A DNA stretch of 64,000 bases from Faecalibacterium sp. HTF-F (GTDB lineage Bacteria; Bacillota; Clostridia; Oscillospirales; Ruminococcaceae): contig NZ_CP094473.1 of NCBI RefSeq assembly GCF_023347535.1, forward strand, positions 1,426,001 through 1,490,000, in the 5' to 3' direction. This document shows positions 34,141 to 43,651 of this stretch, one piece after another. The notes under the pieces were generated by a model. The model ran no database searches. It saw only the letters and a program-made list of their open reading frames with translations, and was not told the origin of the DNA. The translations under genes were made by a program, and so were the position numbers. How positions within the stretch are numbered: position 1 is the first letter of the stretch; each line of letters begins with the position of its first letter.

Positions 34141-34142
34141 CA

Positions 34143-34176
34143 AAAAGCTATCCGGAGTATGATCTGGATAGCTTTT
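34143..34176 (+). terminator. Terminator after mutS2
   Basis: AAAAGCTATCC (34143-34153) and GGATAGCTTTT (34166-34176) form an 11-bp stem continuing into a T run, with A residues on the other side. Confidence 0.9.
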
Positions 34177-34254
34177 TTCTCTTGATCTGCAGGAATTTGC
34201 TGCGCAAGATCGTATTCTATAAGGAATACTGATATTAGAAGGAAGTAGGCCAAC

Positions 34255-35121
34255 ATGGCAAAACGATATTCCAAAGCCGCACATGCAAAAAGACACAAAC
34301 AAACTTCTCACAAAATCAAAAACGTCATCATCCTGATTTTTTGCGGGGCGGCTATCTGGTTTGGCTGTTCACTTTGGTACGCAGCACGGACGCTGCAGGC
34401 GGCTCACCCCGCTGAAAGCATTGCCGGTGAAGAGTTTCGGCCACAGGTAGGCGACCCGCCATACCGGGTGGTGATCGATGCCGGGCATGGTGGTGCAGAC
34501 CCGGGTGCAAGGGGAGTCGTTGAAGAAAAAAATATGACGGCTGCCACAGCAGCAGAACTGATCCGATTGTTACAGCAGGATGCAAATTTTATCCCGCTGC
34601 AGACCCGTAACAGCTTCGATGAGACCGCAACGCCTGCACAGCGTGCGGCTCGGGCTTCGGAGCAGTCGCCGCAGCTGCTGCTCTCTATCCATGGCAACTC
34701 TGCTGCAAATGGCTCCACGGCATCCGGCTTTGAATGCTATCCGTCCGTACCGGGCCGCACCTGGCATCAGGAAAGCTTTTATTTTGCACAGCTGCTTGCG
34801 GAAGGGATGCAGGCCTCAGGCGCAGCATTGCGCGGGCACGGGGGAGTCCGGTACATCTATTATCTGGAAAACGATCAGAAACAACTGGTGGAGAGCACCC
34901 ATACCGAAATACGGGAAGAGCGCAGCTTTACATTGTTAGAAGACGTGAACTGTCCGGCTGTATTGGTAGAACAGTGCTTTGTAACGAATGAAGCCGATGC
35001 AGCACGATTCGGCAGCGAAGAAGGCTGTAAAAAAGCGGCACGCATTTATTATGAGGCGATCTGTGAATACTTTGGCACACAGCCGCAGTCTGAACAGTTG
35101 GCCGGACTTTCCCTGAATTGA
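34255..35121 (+). CDS. N-acetylmuramoyl-L-alanine amidase (Amidase_3), membrane anchored
   Basis: A 288-residue zinc amidase that cuts the amide bond between N-acetylmuramic acid and the peptide stem. A basic N-terminus and one membrane helix (about 22-42) anchor it outside the cell. Zinc ligands are H78 (DAGHGG), E91 (EEKN) and H146 (SIHGN), and E239 (LVEQCF) is the catalytic glutamate. It resembles CwlD, the spore-cortex amidase, in size and layout, but vegetative roles are equally possible. It is a single gene with no partner. Confidence 0.88.
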   Translation: MAKRYSKAAHAKRHKQTSHKIKNVIILIFCGAAIWFGCSLWYAARTLQAAHPAESIAGEEFRPQVGDPPYRVVIDAGHGGADPGARGVVEEKNMTAATAAELIRLLQQDANFIPLQTRNSFDETATPAQRAARASEQSPQLLLSIHGNSAANGSTASGFECYPSVPGRTWHQESFYFAQLLAEGMQASGAALRGHGGVRYIYYLENDQKQLVESTHTEIREERSFTLLEDVNCPAVLVEQCFVTNEADAARFGSEEGCKKAARIYYEAICEYFGTQPQSEQLAGLSLN

Positions 35122-35635
35122 ACAAAAAGAGATGTACCGGCAGAACGATCCTGTTCCAGACGATGCACTCACAAACGGGTCTCCGAACTCGAAAGTGGAA
35201 GAGAGAGGGGATCTGCTTTTTTGATTACATGTATTTCGTATAATGCACGTTATGTGAAATATAGGGGAGTGAAAAAGGCCTCTTTTCTCAGATTCGGCTT
35301 TTTCGGCAGTCTGTGGACCTTTCGCTGACTGCAGTGCTGTTTTATCGGCTTTTTGCAGTTTTTCATCGTTTGATGCATTTCATTTGCGTTTTACTGTTGT
35401 AATTCTTTTTTCGAATCATTTTCTATAACGGGTTTTACCGGACACACATACATTCGCTTTCTGCGTACAGTATTCTTTTTCAGGCACACATCTTTTACAT
35501 TCATTATGCATTATGGTATCCGTGTTAGAACCATTCTGATCATTTTATTTTTCTGTGTATGACCATTCGTTCGTGCTATTTTAATTCGTTGGCTGGATTC
35601 CGGCCTATGATTCCATGATAACCTAGATAACCTAT
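35122..35635. other. AT-rich non-coding gap
   Basis: About 510 bases, pyrimidine-rich on the plus strand and with no credible gene. A perfect TATAAT (35239-35244) is followed by repeated CGGCTTTTT-type segments (35296 and 35346 regions) and a GCAGTC/GACTGC hairpin (35307-35332). A small RNA is possible but no known family is recognised. Confidence 0.5.
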
Positions 35636-35680
35636 AAAAAACGTCTATGACAGATCCGAGTCCTAGACCTGTCACAGACG
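35636..35680 (-). terminator. Terminator after the tyrosine recombinase gene
   Basis: On the minus strand CGTCTGTGACAG and CTGTCATAGACG form a 12-bp stem with one mismatch (35680-35669, 35653-35642), followed by six T residues. Confidence 0.92.
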
Positions 35681-35732
35681 GTGCAGATTCATTTTGCATC
35701 ATAATGATGTGTTTCTTGCTTATAAATAAAAA

Positions 35733-36932
35733 TCAGCTGTTCCGGTTTTCAACGTCAGCATTCTGCGCCATGGCAAGCGCAGCAGCGTCCAGACCAATGC
35801 CATCCTTGGCTGTACCGTCAAACGCTTCCATCGGCACAGGCTCTTGCTCCGGCATTGTTTTCTCGCGGCTCTTCCCTGTTTCCTGTTCTGTTGTATCCAA
35901 GACTTTGGCCTCAGATTTTGGCTTTTTGAGTTTACCCAGAGGGTTTTCCTCAATAGCGGCACGCACCTGAAATTCTTGCAGATGCGTGTAAATTTGGGTA
36001 GTAGAAACGCTGCTGTGGCCCAGCAGCTGCTTTAAAGTCAGAATGTCCACATTACCAGTCTGATACATCAGCGTGGCTGCAGTGTGTCGCAGCTTATGGG
36101 TGGAAAAGCCCTTCAGTCCGGCAGCCTTCATGGCACCGGTAACAAGCTGCTCTACCCTGCGGTTTGAGATGCGTTCCTTGCGCCGCCGGGTGATGAATAC
36201 GGCTTTTTCCTGCGGCAAAAGGCCTTCCATCGTGTTGCGCTTGCTTAAATAGAGCTGCAGTGCCTCAATGCATGCGTCATTCAGATAGACCATGCGCTCC
36301 TTATGGCCTTTGCCGAACAGCCGGATCTGGCGGTTTTCCAGATCGATATCGTCAAGATTCATTCCTACCAACTCGGCCAGACGCATCCCACAGTTTAGGA
36401 ACAGCACGACCATGCAGTAATCTCGTTCTGGAAAATCGCTTTGTGTCTGCGTGCTTTCCAAAAGTTCAATGGACTGTTCCGCTGTCAGGTATTTGGGCAG
36501 AACTTTATCCTGCTTGGGTGGATGGATGGCGGCTGTGGGGTCCGCATCCAGCCGGTTGACCTGATTGACCAGATAATCGTAAAAGCCGTGCAGACTGGCC
36601 AGCCGCCGGGCGGTCGAAGATTTTTTGTTGCCGCATTCACGGCTCAAAAAATACAAATATTCATAAATATCTTCTTTTGTGACCGTTGCCCAGAATGCGG
36701 TATCCAGACCTTTCGGGTCGATGTCCTTCATTTCGCTGTCATCCGGAACAAGGCCGCGGCGGCGTTTCATGAAACGGCTGAAGCCGCGCAGGTCACAATA
36801 ATAACTGAATGCCGTATTGGCGCTTTTGCCCGCGATCACTTCCAGGTAGCGGACATATTCTACGATATCCTGTGAAGCATCATCGAATGGCTTATGCTTG
36901 CCAGGATTTTTTTCATCCAGATAGATCGACAT
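35733..36932 (-). CDS. Tyrosine recombinase, XerC/XerD-like
   Basis: A 399-residue site-specific recombinase. A SAM-like DNA-binding domain (about 17-125) precedes the catalytic domain with R184, K208, H279, R282, H306 and the nucleophile Y315 (TTQIYTH). The last ~65 residues after 335 are a polar tail rich in Glu, Lys and Ala that ordinary Xer proteins lack; it may be disordered. It lies 15 bases after radA and shows no attachment site, integrase partner or mobile genes, so a chromosomal dimer-resolution role is more likely than phage integration. Confidence 0.85.
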   Translation of the reverse strand: MSIYLDEKNPGKHKPFDDASQDIVEYVRYLEVIAGKSANTAFSYYCDLRGFSRFMKRRRGLVPDDSEMKDIDPKGLDTAFWATVTKEDIYEYLYFLSRECGNKKSSTARRLASLHGFYDYLVNQVNRLDADPTAAIHPPKQDKVLPKYLTAEQSIELLESTQTQSDFPERDYCMVVLFLNCGMRLAELVGMNLDDIDLENRQIRLFGKGHKERMVYLNDACIEALQLYLSKRNTMEGLLPQEKAVFITRRRKERISNRRVEQLVTGAMKAAGLKGFSTHKLRHTAATLMYQTGNVDILTLKQLLGHSSVSTTQIYTHLQEFQVRAAIEENPLGKLKKPKSEAKVLDTTEQETGKSREKTMPEQEPVPMEAFDGTAKDGIGLDAAALAMAQNADVENRNS

Positions 36933-36947
36933 AGTTCCCTCTTATAT

Positions 36948-38351
36948 TTATAAACGGTCCGATTTCAGCGCGTTGATGGCATCCGTGATATAGGCTGCAC
37001 CGACCAGCTGCATTCCCGGGTAATCTGCCAGGCTCAGATGATTCAGGCTGTGCTTCGGGATCACCGCGCGTTCAAAACCAATACGTTCTGCCTCGTGCAG
37101 GCGCTGTTCCAAATTGGGAACGCTGCGTACTTCACCGCCAAGGCCGACCTCGCCAATGGCGATCAGCTTATCGCTGACAGGCCTGTCCAGCAGCGATGAG
37201 ACCATGCTCAGGCAGACCGAAAGATCACAGGCTGTATCCCGCAGTGCAATGCCGCCCACAATATTGATATAGACATCCAGATTGCCAAAGAAGTAGCCTG
37301 CACGCTTTTCCAGCACAGCAATCAGCAGATTCATGCGGTTGTAATCGTAGCCGCTGCAGGCACGGCGCGGTGCCGGAAAATTTGTTTTGGTGGCGAGAGC
37401 CTGAATCTCGCTCAGGATGGGCCGGCTGCCTTCCATGGTACAGGCCACACAGTTGCCGGAAACGCCCAGGGGCCGCCCCTCCAAGAGCATCTGCGAAGGA
37501 TTTTCAATTTCTGCAAGGCCCTGCCCTGTCATATCAAACATGCCAAGTTCATTGGTGGAGCCGTAGCGGTTTTTGGCCGCACGCAGGATTCGGTACGGCA
37601 GCATTTTATCGCCCTCAAAATAGAGCACCGTATCCACAATGTGCTCCATGACCTTGGGTCCTGCAATGGCACCGTCCTTGTTCACATGGCCCACGATAAA
37701 CATGGGAATCTCCTGCTTTTTGGCAACGGCCAGTAAGCGCGCAGCGCTCTCCTTTACCTGACTTACGGTGCCGGAAGAGGACGAAATATCCATACAGCGC
37801 ATCGTCTGGATAGAATCGATGACTACCAGATCCGGCTTTTCCTTTTCGATCAGGCCGCAGATCTCATCCACATCGTTTTCAGCTGCCAGAAAAATGTTGT
37901 CCTGCGGCACCTTCAAACGGGCCGCACGCAGCTTGACCTGCCGCACCGATTCCTCGCCGGTGATATACAGCACGCTGTGCCGGTTGGAAATAGCACCGCA
38001 CAGCTGCAACAGCATGGTGGACTTGCCTACGCCGGGCTCACCGCTCAGCAGCACCACGCCGCCCAGCACAATGCCGCCGCCCAGCACGCGGTCCAGCTCG
38101 GAAATGCCCGTCAGGATACGGCTCTTTTCTTCTGTGGTGCTGATTTCAGAAAGGCGCTTGGCTGTCAGGCTGGTCACGCCCTCGGGCCGTGCCGCTGCTG
38201 CCTGCTTGGCTGCGGCGGTGCCGGGTTTGGGGGCTTCGGCCACAACGTCTTCATTCATGGTGTTCCAGCTGCCGCAGCTGGGGCAGCGGCCCATCCAGCG
38301 GGGGCTTGTCTCCCCGCAGTTGGAGCACACATAGACTGTCTTTATTTTCAT
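36948..38351 (-). CDS. radA: DNA repair protein RadA
   Basis: A 467-residue RecA-like helicase that extends recombination branches. An N-terminal zinc finger (C9, C12, C23, C26) precedes Walker A GEPGVGKS at 104-111, the RadA motif KNRYGSTNELG, and a Lon-like C-terminal domain with GEVGLGGEVR. ATG at 38351 is chosen over the adjacent upstream TTG because AGGAG is six bases from it. It forms a two-gene unit with the recombinase. Confidence 0.95.
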   Translation of the reverse strand: MKIKTVYVCSNCGETSPRWMGRCPSCGSWNTMNEDVVAEAPKPGTAAAKQAAAARPEGVTSLTAKRLSEISTTEEKSRILTGISELDRVLGGGIVLGGVVLLSGEPGVGKSTMLLQLCGAISNRHSVLYITGEESVRQVKLRAARLKVPQDNIFLAAENDVDEICGLIEKEKPDLVVIDSIQTMRCMDISSSSGTVSQVKESAARLLAVAKKQEIPMFIVGHVNKDGAIAGPKVMEHIVDTVLYFEGDKMLPYRILRAAKNRYGSTNELGMFDMTGQGLAEIENPSQMLLEGRPLGVSGNCVACTMEGSRPILSEIQALATKTNFPAPRRACSGYDYNRMNLLIAVLEKRAGYFFGNLDVYINIVGGIALRDTACDLSVCLSMVSSLLDRPVSDKLIAIGEVGLGGEVRSVPNLEQRLHEAERIGFERAVIPKHSLNHLSLADYPGMQLVGAAYITDAINALKSDRL

Positions 38352-38392
38352 CAAAAGCTCCTGTTTTCATTGTATCGGTTTTAGTTTTCTCT

Positions 38393-38421
38393 ATTGTAGC
38401 ATACAACATGCAAACCCGCAA
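38393..38421 (-). promoter_or_regulatory. Promoter of radA
   Basis: Minus strand TTGCGG (38421-38416), a 17-base spacer and TACAAT (38398-38393), about 40 bases before the start codon. Confidence 0.65.
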
Positions 38422-38441
38422 GAAAAGCATCTTCAGATGCT
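38422..38441 (-). terminator. Short terminator after the SpoIIM-like gene
   Basis: AGCATC and GATGCT (minus strand) form a 6-bp stem with a TGAA loop, followed by TTTTCTT. It is weak but well placed. Confidence 0.5.
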
Positions 38442-38447
38442 CCCTGA

Positions 38448-39197
38448 TCAAAGCCGACTGCTGATAGCGGCAAGCGCAGTGGAGACCCCGCATAGAGGCA
38501 GGAACAAAACGATGGTGAGCAGATAGGCACGCATCAGCGTATTGAGCCGGATTCTTTCGTGCCCCGCACAAAAATCCGGAGTGAAAAAAGAACAGGCGCG
38601 TATCTGCCCGCTTACCCGCAGAGCATCCGCTCCAAAGATACATAGCCCATCGGCTGCCACAGCAGCAGGCAGCAGAGCAACAAACAATCTCCCTGCGTTT
38701 CGTTGCAGTTCAAACAGCTGGACGGTCAGCATTCCGCTTCCCAGCCCGTAGAACATGGCAAACAGGAAGATCAGAACCGGTCCCAGTGCAGAAAACCCCA
38801 GCAGCAGAAGGACTGTTGCCGCAAAAACCAATGTAAGATACTGTATACCAAAAAGATCGATCGTCGCCTGTGGACCTGCGGCAGCAAACAGCTTGCTCCA
38901 TGCCTGAAAATAGTGGGCTGTCCAATCCAAAGGCTGCGCTGCGCACATTGCCTCAATCACTCCGGCAGCCGTGCTGCCAAGCAAAAATGCACAGACGAGC
39001 AGCCAGCAATTTTTCTGCCCGGATATCTGCCGGGATGCAGATTTTTGTATAGACGAACGCGTTTGAGACGGTGATCCTTCATCCGGCAATTCCGGCCGCA
39101 AGGGTTCGGCTGACCCAAGGGCCGGAGCCATGCTGACCTCCGGGCATGGATGCCCTGTAAATTCTTGATCGGCTGCAGTCTGCTGATAGACCCACAT
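38448..39197 (-). CDS. SpoIIM-like membrane protein (tentative)
   Basis: A 249-residue protein with a polar N-terminal ~60 residues and about five hydrophobic segments (near 62-80, 115-135, 137-160, 170-190 and 222-245). The central LGPVLIFLFAMFYGLGSGML resembles the conserved glycine-rich helix pair of SpoIIM, a forespore engulfment protein, and spoIIM lies near a Xer gene in Bacillus as well. The N-terminal extension is longer than usual. ATG at 39197 has AGGAGG upstream. The family call is not certain; a general membrane protein is the alternative. Confidence 0.45.
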   Translation of the reverse strand: MWVYQQTAADQEFTGHPCPEVSMAPALGSAEPLRPELPDEGSPSQTRSSIQKSASRQISGQKNCWLLVCAFLLGSTAAGVIEAMCAAQPLDWTAHYFQAWSKLFAAAGPQATIDLFGIQYLTLVFAATVLLLLGFSALGPVLIFLFAMFYGLGSGMLTVQLFELQRNAGRLFVALLPAAVAADGLCIFGADALRVSGQIRACSFFTPDFCAGHERIRLNTLMRAYLLTIVLFLPLCGVSTALAAISSRL

Positions 39198-39225
39198 TAC
39201 AAAACCTCCTGTGAACTTTCTCCTG

Positions 39226-39621
39226 TCAGCTGCGGCGCTTGCTCTCACGGCTCTTCATACCAAGAAAGCCTCCGATGCTGCCGCACAAGATCACGATTGC
39301 AAAGCGCATCTGTGCACCACTTTCGGTGATAGCTCCGGATGGGATGCTGAGCACACAGAGCAGTGCGGCATAAAACACGCCCTGCACAAGCCCGCAAATC
39401 AGCCCGCGCTCTTTTTTACAGAATGCTGCTACCCAGCCGCCGCAGAAGCTTCCGACACCAACGGCAGCTGCGGCAAGAGGTTCGGCGGCTGTACCCGGAC
39501 ATTTTTGAGCGACCATCCATGCGGCCATTGCTGCCAGACATACCGCCGTTACTATAAAGGCAGTCCCACCTGCCAGAAAGAGAAAACGGAGTTCCGCCGG
39601 GGAAAACTTTTTCTCAGACAT
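39226..39621 (-). CDS. TIGR04086-family membrane protein (YrzE-like)
   Basis: A 131-residue protein with four hydrophobic helices (about 11-37, 46-65, 71-92 and 104-121) and glycine patches (AVGVGSFCGGW, GSIGGFLGM) typical of the TIGR04086 family. YrzE, a Bacillus member, also lies near yajC and tgt. Function is unknown. Its ribosome site is part of a hairpin terminator arm just upstream, so its expression may be limited by that structure. The start ATG is five bases from the terminator T run. Confidence 0.7.
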   Translation of the reverse strand: MSEKKFSPAELRFLFLAGGTAFIVTAVCLAAMAAWMVAQKCPGTAAEPLAAAAVGVGSFCGGWVAAFCKKERGLICGLVQGVFYAALLCVLSIPSGAITESGAQMRFAIVILCGSIGGFLGMKSRESKRRS

Positions 39622-39666
39622 AAAAACGCGCCTCCCTGCCAGTAATCTATGCAGGAAGACGCGTTT
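39622..39666 (-). terminator. Terminator hairpin that also masks the next ribosome site
   Basis: On the minus strand AAACGCGTCTTCCTGC (39666-39651) pairs with GCAGGGAGGCGCGTTT, ending in TTTTT at 39626-39622. The GGAGG of the following gene (39635-39631) lies in the right arm, so the structure could both end yajC transcription and hide the downstream start. Confidence 0.8.
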
Positions 39667-39696
39667 GATATGCTCTTAATTGTTTGAAGAAAAAGC

Positions 39697-40008
39697 TTAC
39701 TTCTTGTCAGCCTTGTCCATGTTCAGCTTTTCAACTGCAGAAATTGCAGTCTTGGTAAAGCGGATCTTCACACGGTCGGCACCGGTCTCAAGAACAAAGG
39801 TATCGTCCTTGATTGCAACCACACGGCCAATGACGCCGCCGATGGTCGTGACCTGATCGCCGATCTCCAGACTGCTGCGCATTGCAGCGTCCTTCTTCTC
39901 CTGCTTCTTCTGGGGACGATAGATCATGAAGTACAGCAGGACCAGCATCAGAGCCAGTGTGAAGAACAGGCTGATGTAGCCTTCGGACGTAGTAGTCAGA
40001 AATTGCAT
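39697..40008 (-). CDS. yajC: Preprotein translocase subunit YajC
   Basis: A 103-residue inner-membrane protein of the Sec accessory complex. One helix spans about 12-29 and ends in the conserved YRPQKKQEKK. The cytoplasmic domain has IGDQVTTIGGVIGRV. secD and secF, its usual partners, do not follow. tgt lies upstream, 73 bases away. GAGAGGAG sets the start. Confidence 0.95.
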   Translation of the reverse strand: MQFLTTTSEGYISLFFTLALMLVLLYFMIYRPQKKQEKKDAAMRSSLEIGDQVTTIGGVIGRVVAIKDDTFVLETGADRVKIRFTKTAISAVEKLNMDKADKK

Positions 40009-40081
40009 GGGGCAAAATCTCCTCTCAAAATTCAGATAAAAATATTATACCTTTTTAAACGACAGGTTGCAAGGGCTATTC

Positions 40082-41323
<1,242 letters not shown>

Positions 41324-42352
41324 TCAGATAATCAGCATCGCATCGCCGAAACTAAAGAAGCGATAGCGTTCCTCCACAGCTACTTTATAGGCAGCCATGG
41401 TCTTTTCGTAGCCGTACAAGGCCGATACCAGCATGATAAGGGTGCTTTCCGGCAGATGGAAGTTCGTGATAAGGCCATCGATGCAGTTGAACTTCACGCC
41501 CGGGTACAGAAAAATGGAGGTATTGCCGCTGCAGGCGCGGATCTCGCCGTACTTTGCGGCAACAGCTTCCAGCGTGCGGCAGCTGGTGGTGCCCACAGCG
41601 ATCACACGATGGCCGGCGGCTTTGGTGTCACGAATCATCTGCGCGGTCTTTTCATCGATGCAGTACCATTCGCTGTGCATTTTGTGATCCGCGATCTCAT
41701 CCTCCTGCACAGGGCGGAAGGTGCCCAGACCCACATGCAGGGTCACTTCAGCAATGTTCACGCCCTTGGCACGGATGGTATCCATCAGCTCCGGCGTGAA
41801 ATGAAGGCCGGCCGTAGGGGCTGCAGCACTGCCAAGCTCCTTTGCGTAAACAGTCTGATACTGGCTCTGATCCTCCAGCTGCTTTGTGATGTAGGGCGGC
41901 AGAGGCATTTTGCCAAATTCGTCCAGCTTTTCATAAAGCGTCTCAGTATCGTAATAAAATGTAACGTACTTGTTGCCATCTTCCATGGTCTCATCCACCA
42001 CAGCAGTCAGGGAGCCATCGCCAAAGCTCACTTTGGTGCCGGGCTGCATCCGCTTGCCGGGCTTTGCCAGACATTCCCACTGGTCACCTTTGACCTGACG
42101 CAGCAAAAGCAGCTCACACACAGCACCGGTGGGCTGCTTGACGCCCACGATGCGGGCAGGCAGAACCTTGGAATTGTTTACCACCAGCAGGTCGCCCGGC
42201 TCTAAAAATTCCGGCAGATCGTGGAAGATCTTGTGCTGGATGCTGTCGTCTTTCTGGCTCAGCACCATCAGCCGTGCAGAGTCTCTGGGGTCAGCCGGCT
42301 CCTGTGCAATGAGCTCTTTGGGTAAATCATACCAAAAATCTTTTTTTAACAT
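41324..42352 (-). CDS. queA: S-adenosylmethionine:tRNA ribosyltransferase-isomerase
   Basis: A 342-residue enzyme that builds epoxyqueuosine on tRNA from SAM and preQ1. The N-terminus KKDFWYDLPKELIAQEP and the segments AAPTAGLHFT and EVTLHVGLGTF are family signatures. ATG at 42352 gives the usual N-terminus, though AAAGG is 13 bases away; a TTG at 42361 would fit that site more tightly. A consensus-like promoter is just upstream. First gene of queA-tgt-yajC. Confidence 0.95.
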   Translation of the reverse strand: MLKKDFWYDLPKELIAQEPADPRDSARLMVLSQKDDSIQHKIFHDLPEFLEPGDLLVVNNSKVLPARIVGVKQPTGAVCELLLLRQVKGDQWECLAKPGKRMQPGTKVSFGDGSLTAVVDETMEDGNKYVTFYYDTETLYEKLDEFGKMPLPPYITKQLEDQSQYQTVYAKELGSAAAPTAGLHFTPELMDTIRAKGVNIAEVTLHVGLGTFRPVQEDEIADHKMHSEWYCIDEKTAQMIRDTKAAGHRVIAVGTTSCRTLEAVAAKYGEIRACSGNTSIFLYPGVKFNCIDGLITNFHLPESTLIMLVSALYGYEKTMAAYKVAVEERYRFFSFGDAMLII

Positions 42353-42377
42353 AGCGTGCAATTTGCCTTTCCGATGA

Positions 42378-42407
42378 TTGACACGGATACCGTATCAATG
42401 ATATCAT
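42378..42407 (+). promoter_or_regulatory. Promoter of the asd-dap operon
   Basis: TTGACA (42378-42383), an 18-base spacer and TATCAT (42402-42407). Two palindromes lie in it: GATAC-C-GTATC (42386-42396) and ATGATATCAT (42398-42407). No lysine riboswitch is visible in the 120-base leader. Confidence 0.72.
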
Positions 42408-42429
42408 AAAATCTGTATAAACAGTATCT

Positions 42430-42458
42430 ATTATATTGCATCGCTGTCCGGTTTGCAA
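42430..42458 (-). promoter_or_regulatory. Promoter of queA
   Basis: Minus strand TTGCAA (42458-42453), a 17-base spacer and TATAAT (42435-42430). It points away from the asd promoter, giving a divergent control region. Confidence 0.8.
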
Positions 42459-42526
42459 GCCGTGAATCTATGTAATAGAAATATTTATTGATTGAGTTCG
42501 CTTTCACGAAAGGAAAGGTGCTGGAA

Positions 42527-43609
42527 ATGGAAAAACAGTATAAAGTGGGTATCGTAGGTGCGACTGGTATGGTCGGTCAGCGTTTTGTGACGCTGCTGGA
42601 AAATCACCCCTGGTTCAAGCTGACCGTTCTGGCCGCATCCGGCCGCAGCGCTGGCAAGACCTATGAGGAAGCTGTCGGTCCCCGCTGGGCCATGACTGTC
42701 CCCATGCCGGAGAGCGTGAAGAAGATGATGGTTCTGGACGCTTCCAAGGTAGAGGAAGTTGCTTCGCAGGTGGATTTTATCTTCTGTGCAGTCAATATGC
42801 CCAAGGACGAGATCAAGGCTCTGGAAGAGGCTTATGCCAAGGCTGAATGCCCGGTGGTGTCCAACAACAGTGCAAACCGCTTCACCCCGGACGTGCCCAT
42901 GGTGGTGCCCGAGATCAACGCCGACCACATCGAGATCATCCCCGCACAGCGCAAGCGTCTGGGCACCAAGCGCGGCTTTATTGCCGTCAAGTCCAACTGC
43001 AGCCTGCAGAGCTATGTTCCCGCACTGCACCCGCTGATGAAGGACTTCGGCGTCAGCAAGGCACTGGTGTGCACCTATCAGGCCATTTCTGGTGCAGGCA
43101 AGACCTTTGACCGTATGCCGGAGATCGTGGACAATGTGATCCCCTACATTGGCGGCGAGGAAGAAAAGAGCGAGCGCGAGCCGTTGAAGCTGTGGGGCCA
43201 CATTGAGGGCGACCACATCGTCAACGCCGAGAAGCCCACCATCACTGCACAGTGCTTCCGCGTGCCTGTTTCGGATGGTCACACGGCTGCCGTGTTCGTG
43301 AGCTTTGATAAGAAGCCTACCCAGGAGCAGATCCTGGATGCATGGGCAAACTTCCGCGGCCCCGCACAGGAGCTTGACCTGCCCAGCGCACCCAAGCAGT
43401 TCCTGCATTACTTCACCGAGCCGGATCGCCCGCAGCCCAAGCTGGACCGCAACACCGAGAACGGCATGGCTGTGTGCATCGGCCGTCTGCGCGAGGACAC
43501 CCTGTTTGATTACAAGTTCGCCTGCATGAGCCACAATACTCTGCGCGGTGCCGCCGGCGGCGGTGTTCTGCTGGCTGAGCTGCTGGCCGCAAAGGGCTAT
43601 TTTGACTGA
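42527..43609 (+). CDS. asd: Aspartate-semialdehyde dehydrogenase (archaeal/fungal type)
   Basis: A 360-residue NADPH-dependent enzyme making aspartate semialdehyde for lysine, diaminopimelate, methionine and threonine. VGIVGATGMVGQRF is the cofactor loop, and Cys158 in SNCSLQ is the thioester cysteine. The CSLQ motif, the GEEEKSE insert and overall pattern match the archaeal/fungal subgroup instead of the usual bacterial form. ATG at 42527 follows AAAGGAAAGG. First gene of a lysine/cell-wall operon. Confidence 0.93.
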   Translation: MEKQYKVGIVGATGMVGQRFVTLLENHPWFKLTVLAASGRSAGKTYEEAVGPRWAMTVPMPESVKKMMVLDASKVEEVASQVDFIFCAVNMPKDEIKALEEAYAKAECPVVSNNSANRFTPDVPMVVPEINADHIEIIPAQRKRLGTKRGFIAVKSNCSLQSYVPALHPLMKDFGVSKALVCTYQAISGAGKTFDRMPEIVDNVIPYIGGEEEKSEREPLKLWGHIEGDHIVNAEKPTITAQCFRVPVSDGHTAAVFVSFDKKPTQEQILDAWANFRGPAQELDLPSAPKQFLHYFTEPDRPQPKLDRNTENGMAVCIGRLREDTLFDYKFACMSHNTLRGAAGGGVLLAELLAAKGYFD

Positions 43610-43651
43610 GTATATTTTGCGTGCAAACGCATCAAAAGGAGTTTTTAGTCT

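Noticed and set aside
35733..36932. Recombinase as sign of a prophage or integrative element
   Set aside because: No phage, conjugation or attachment-site features nearby, and it is operonic with radA.
42408..42526. Possible lysine riboswitch before asd
   Set aside because: Only about 120 bases without the multi-stem lysine aptamer pattern.
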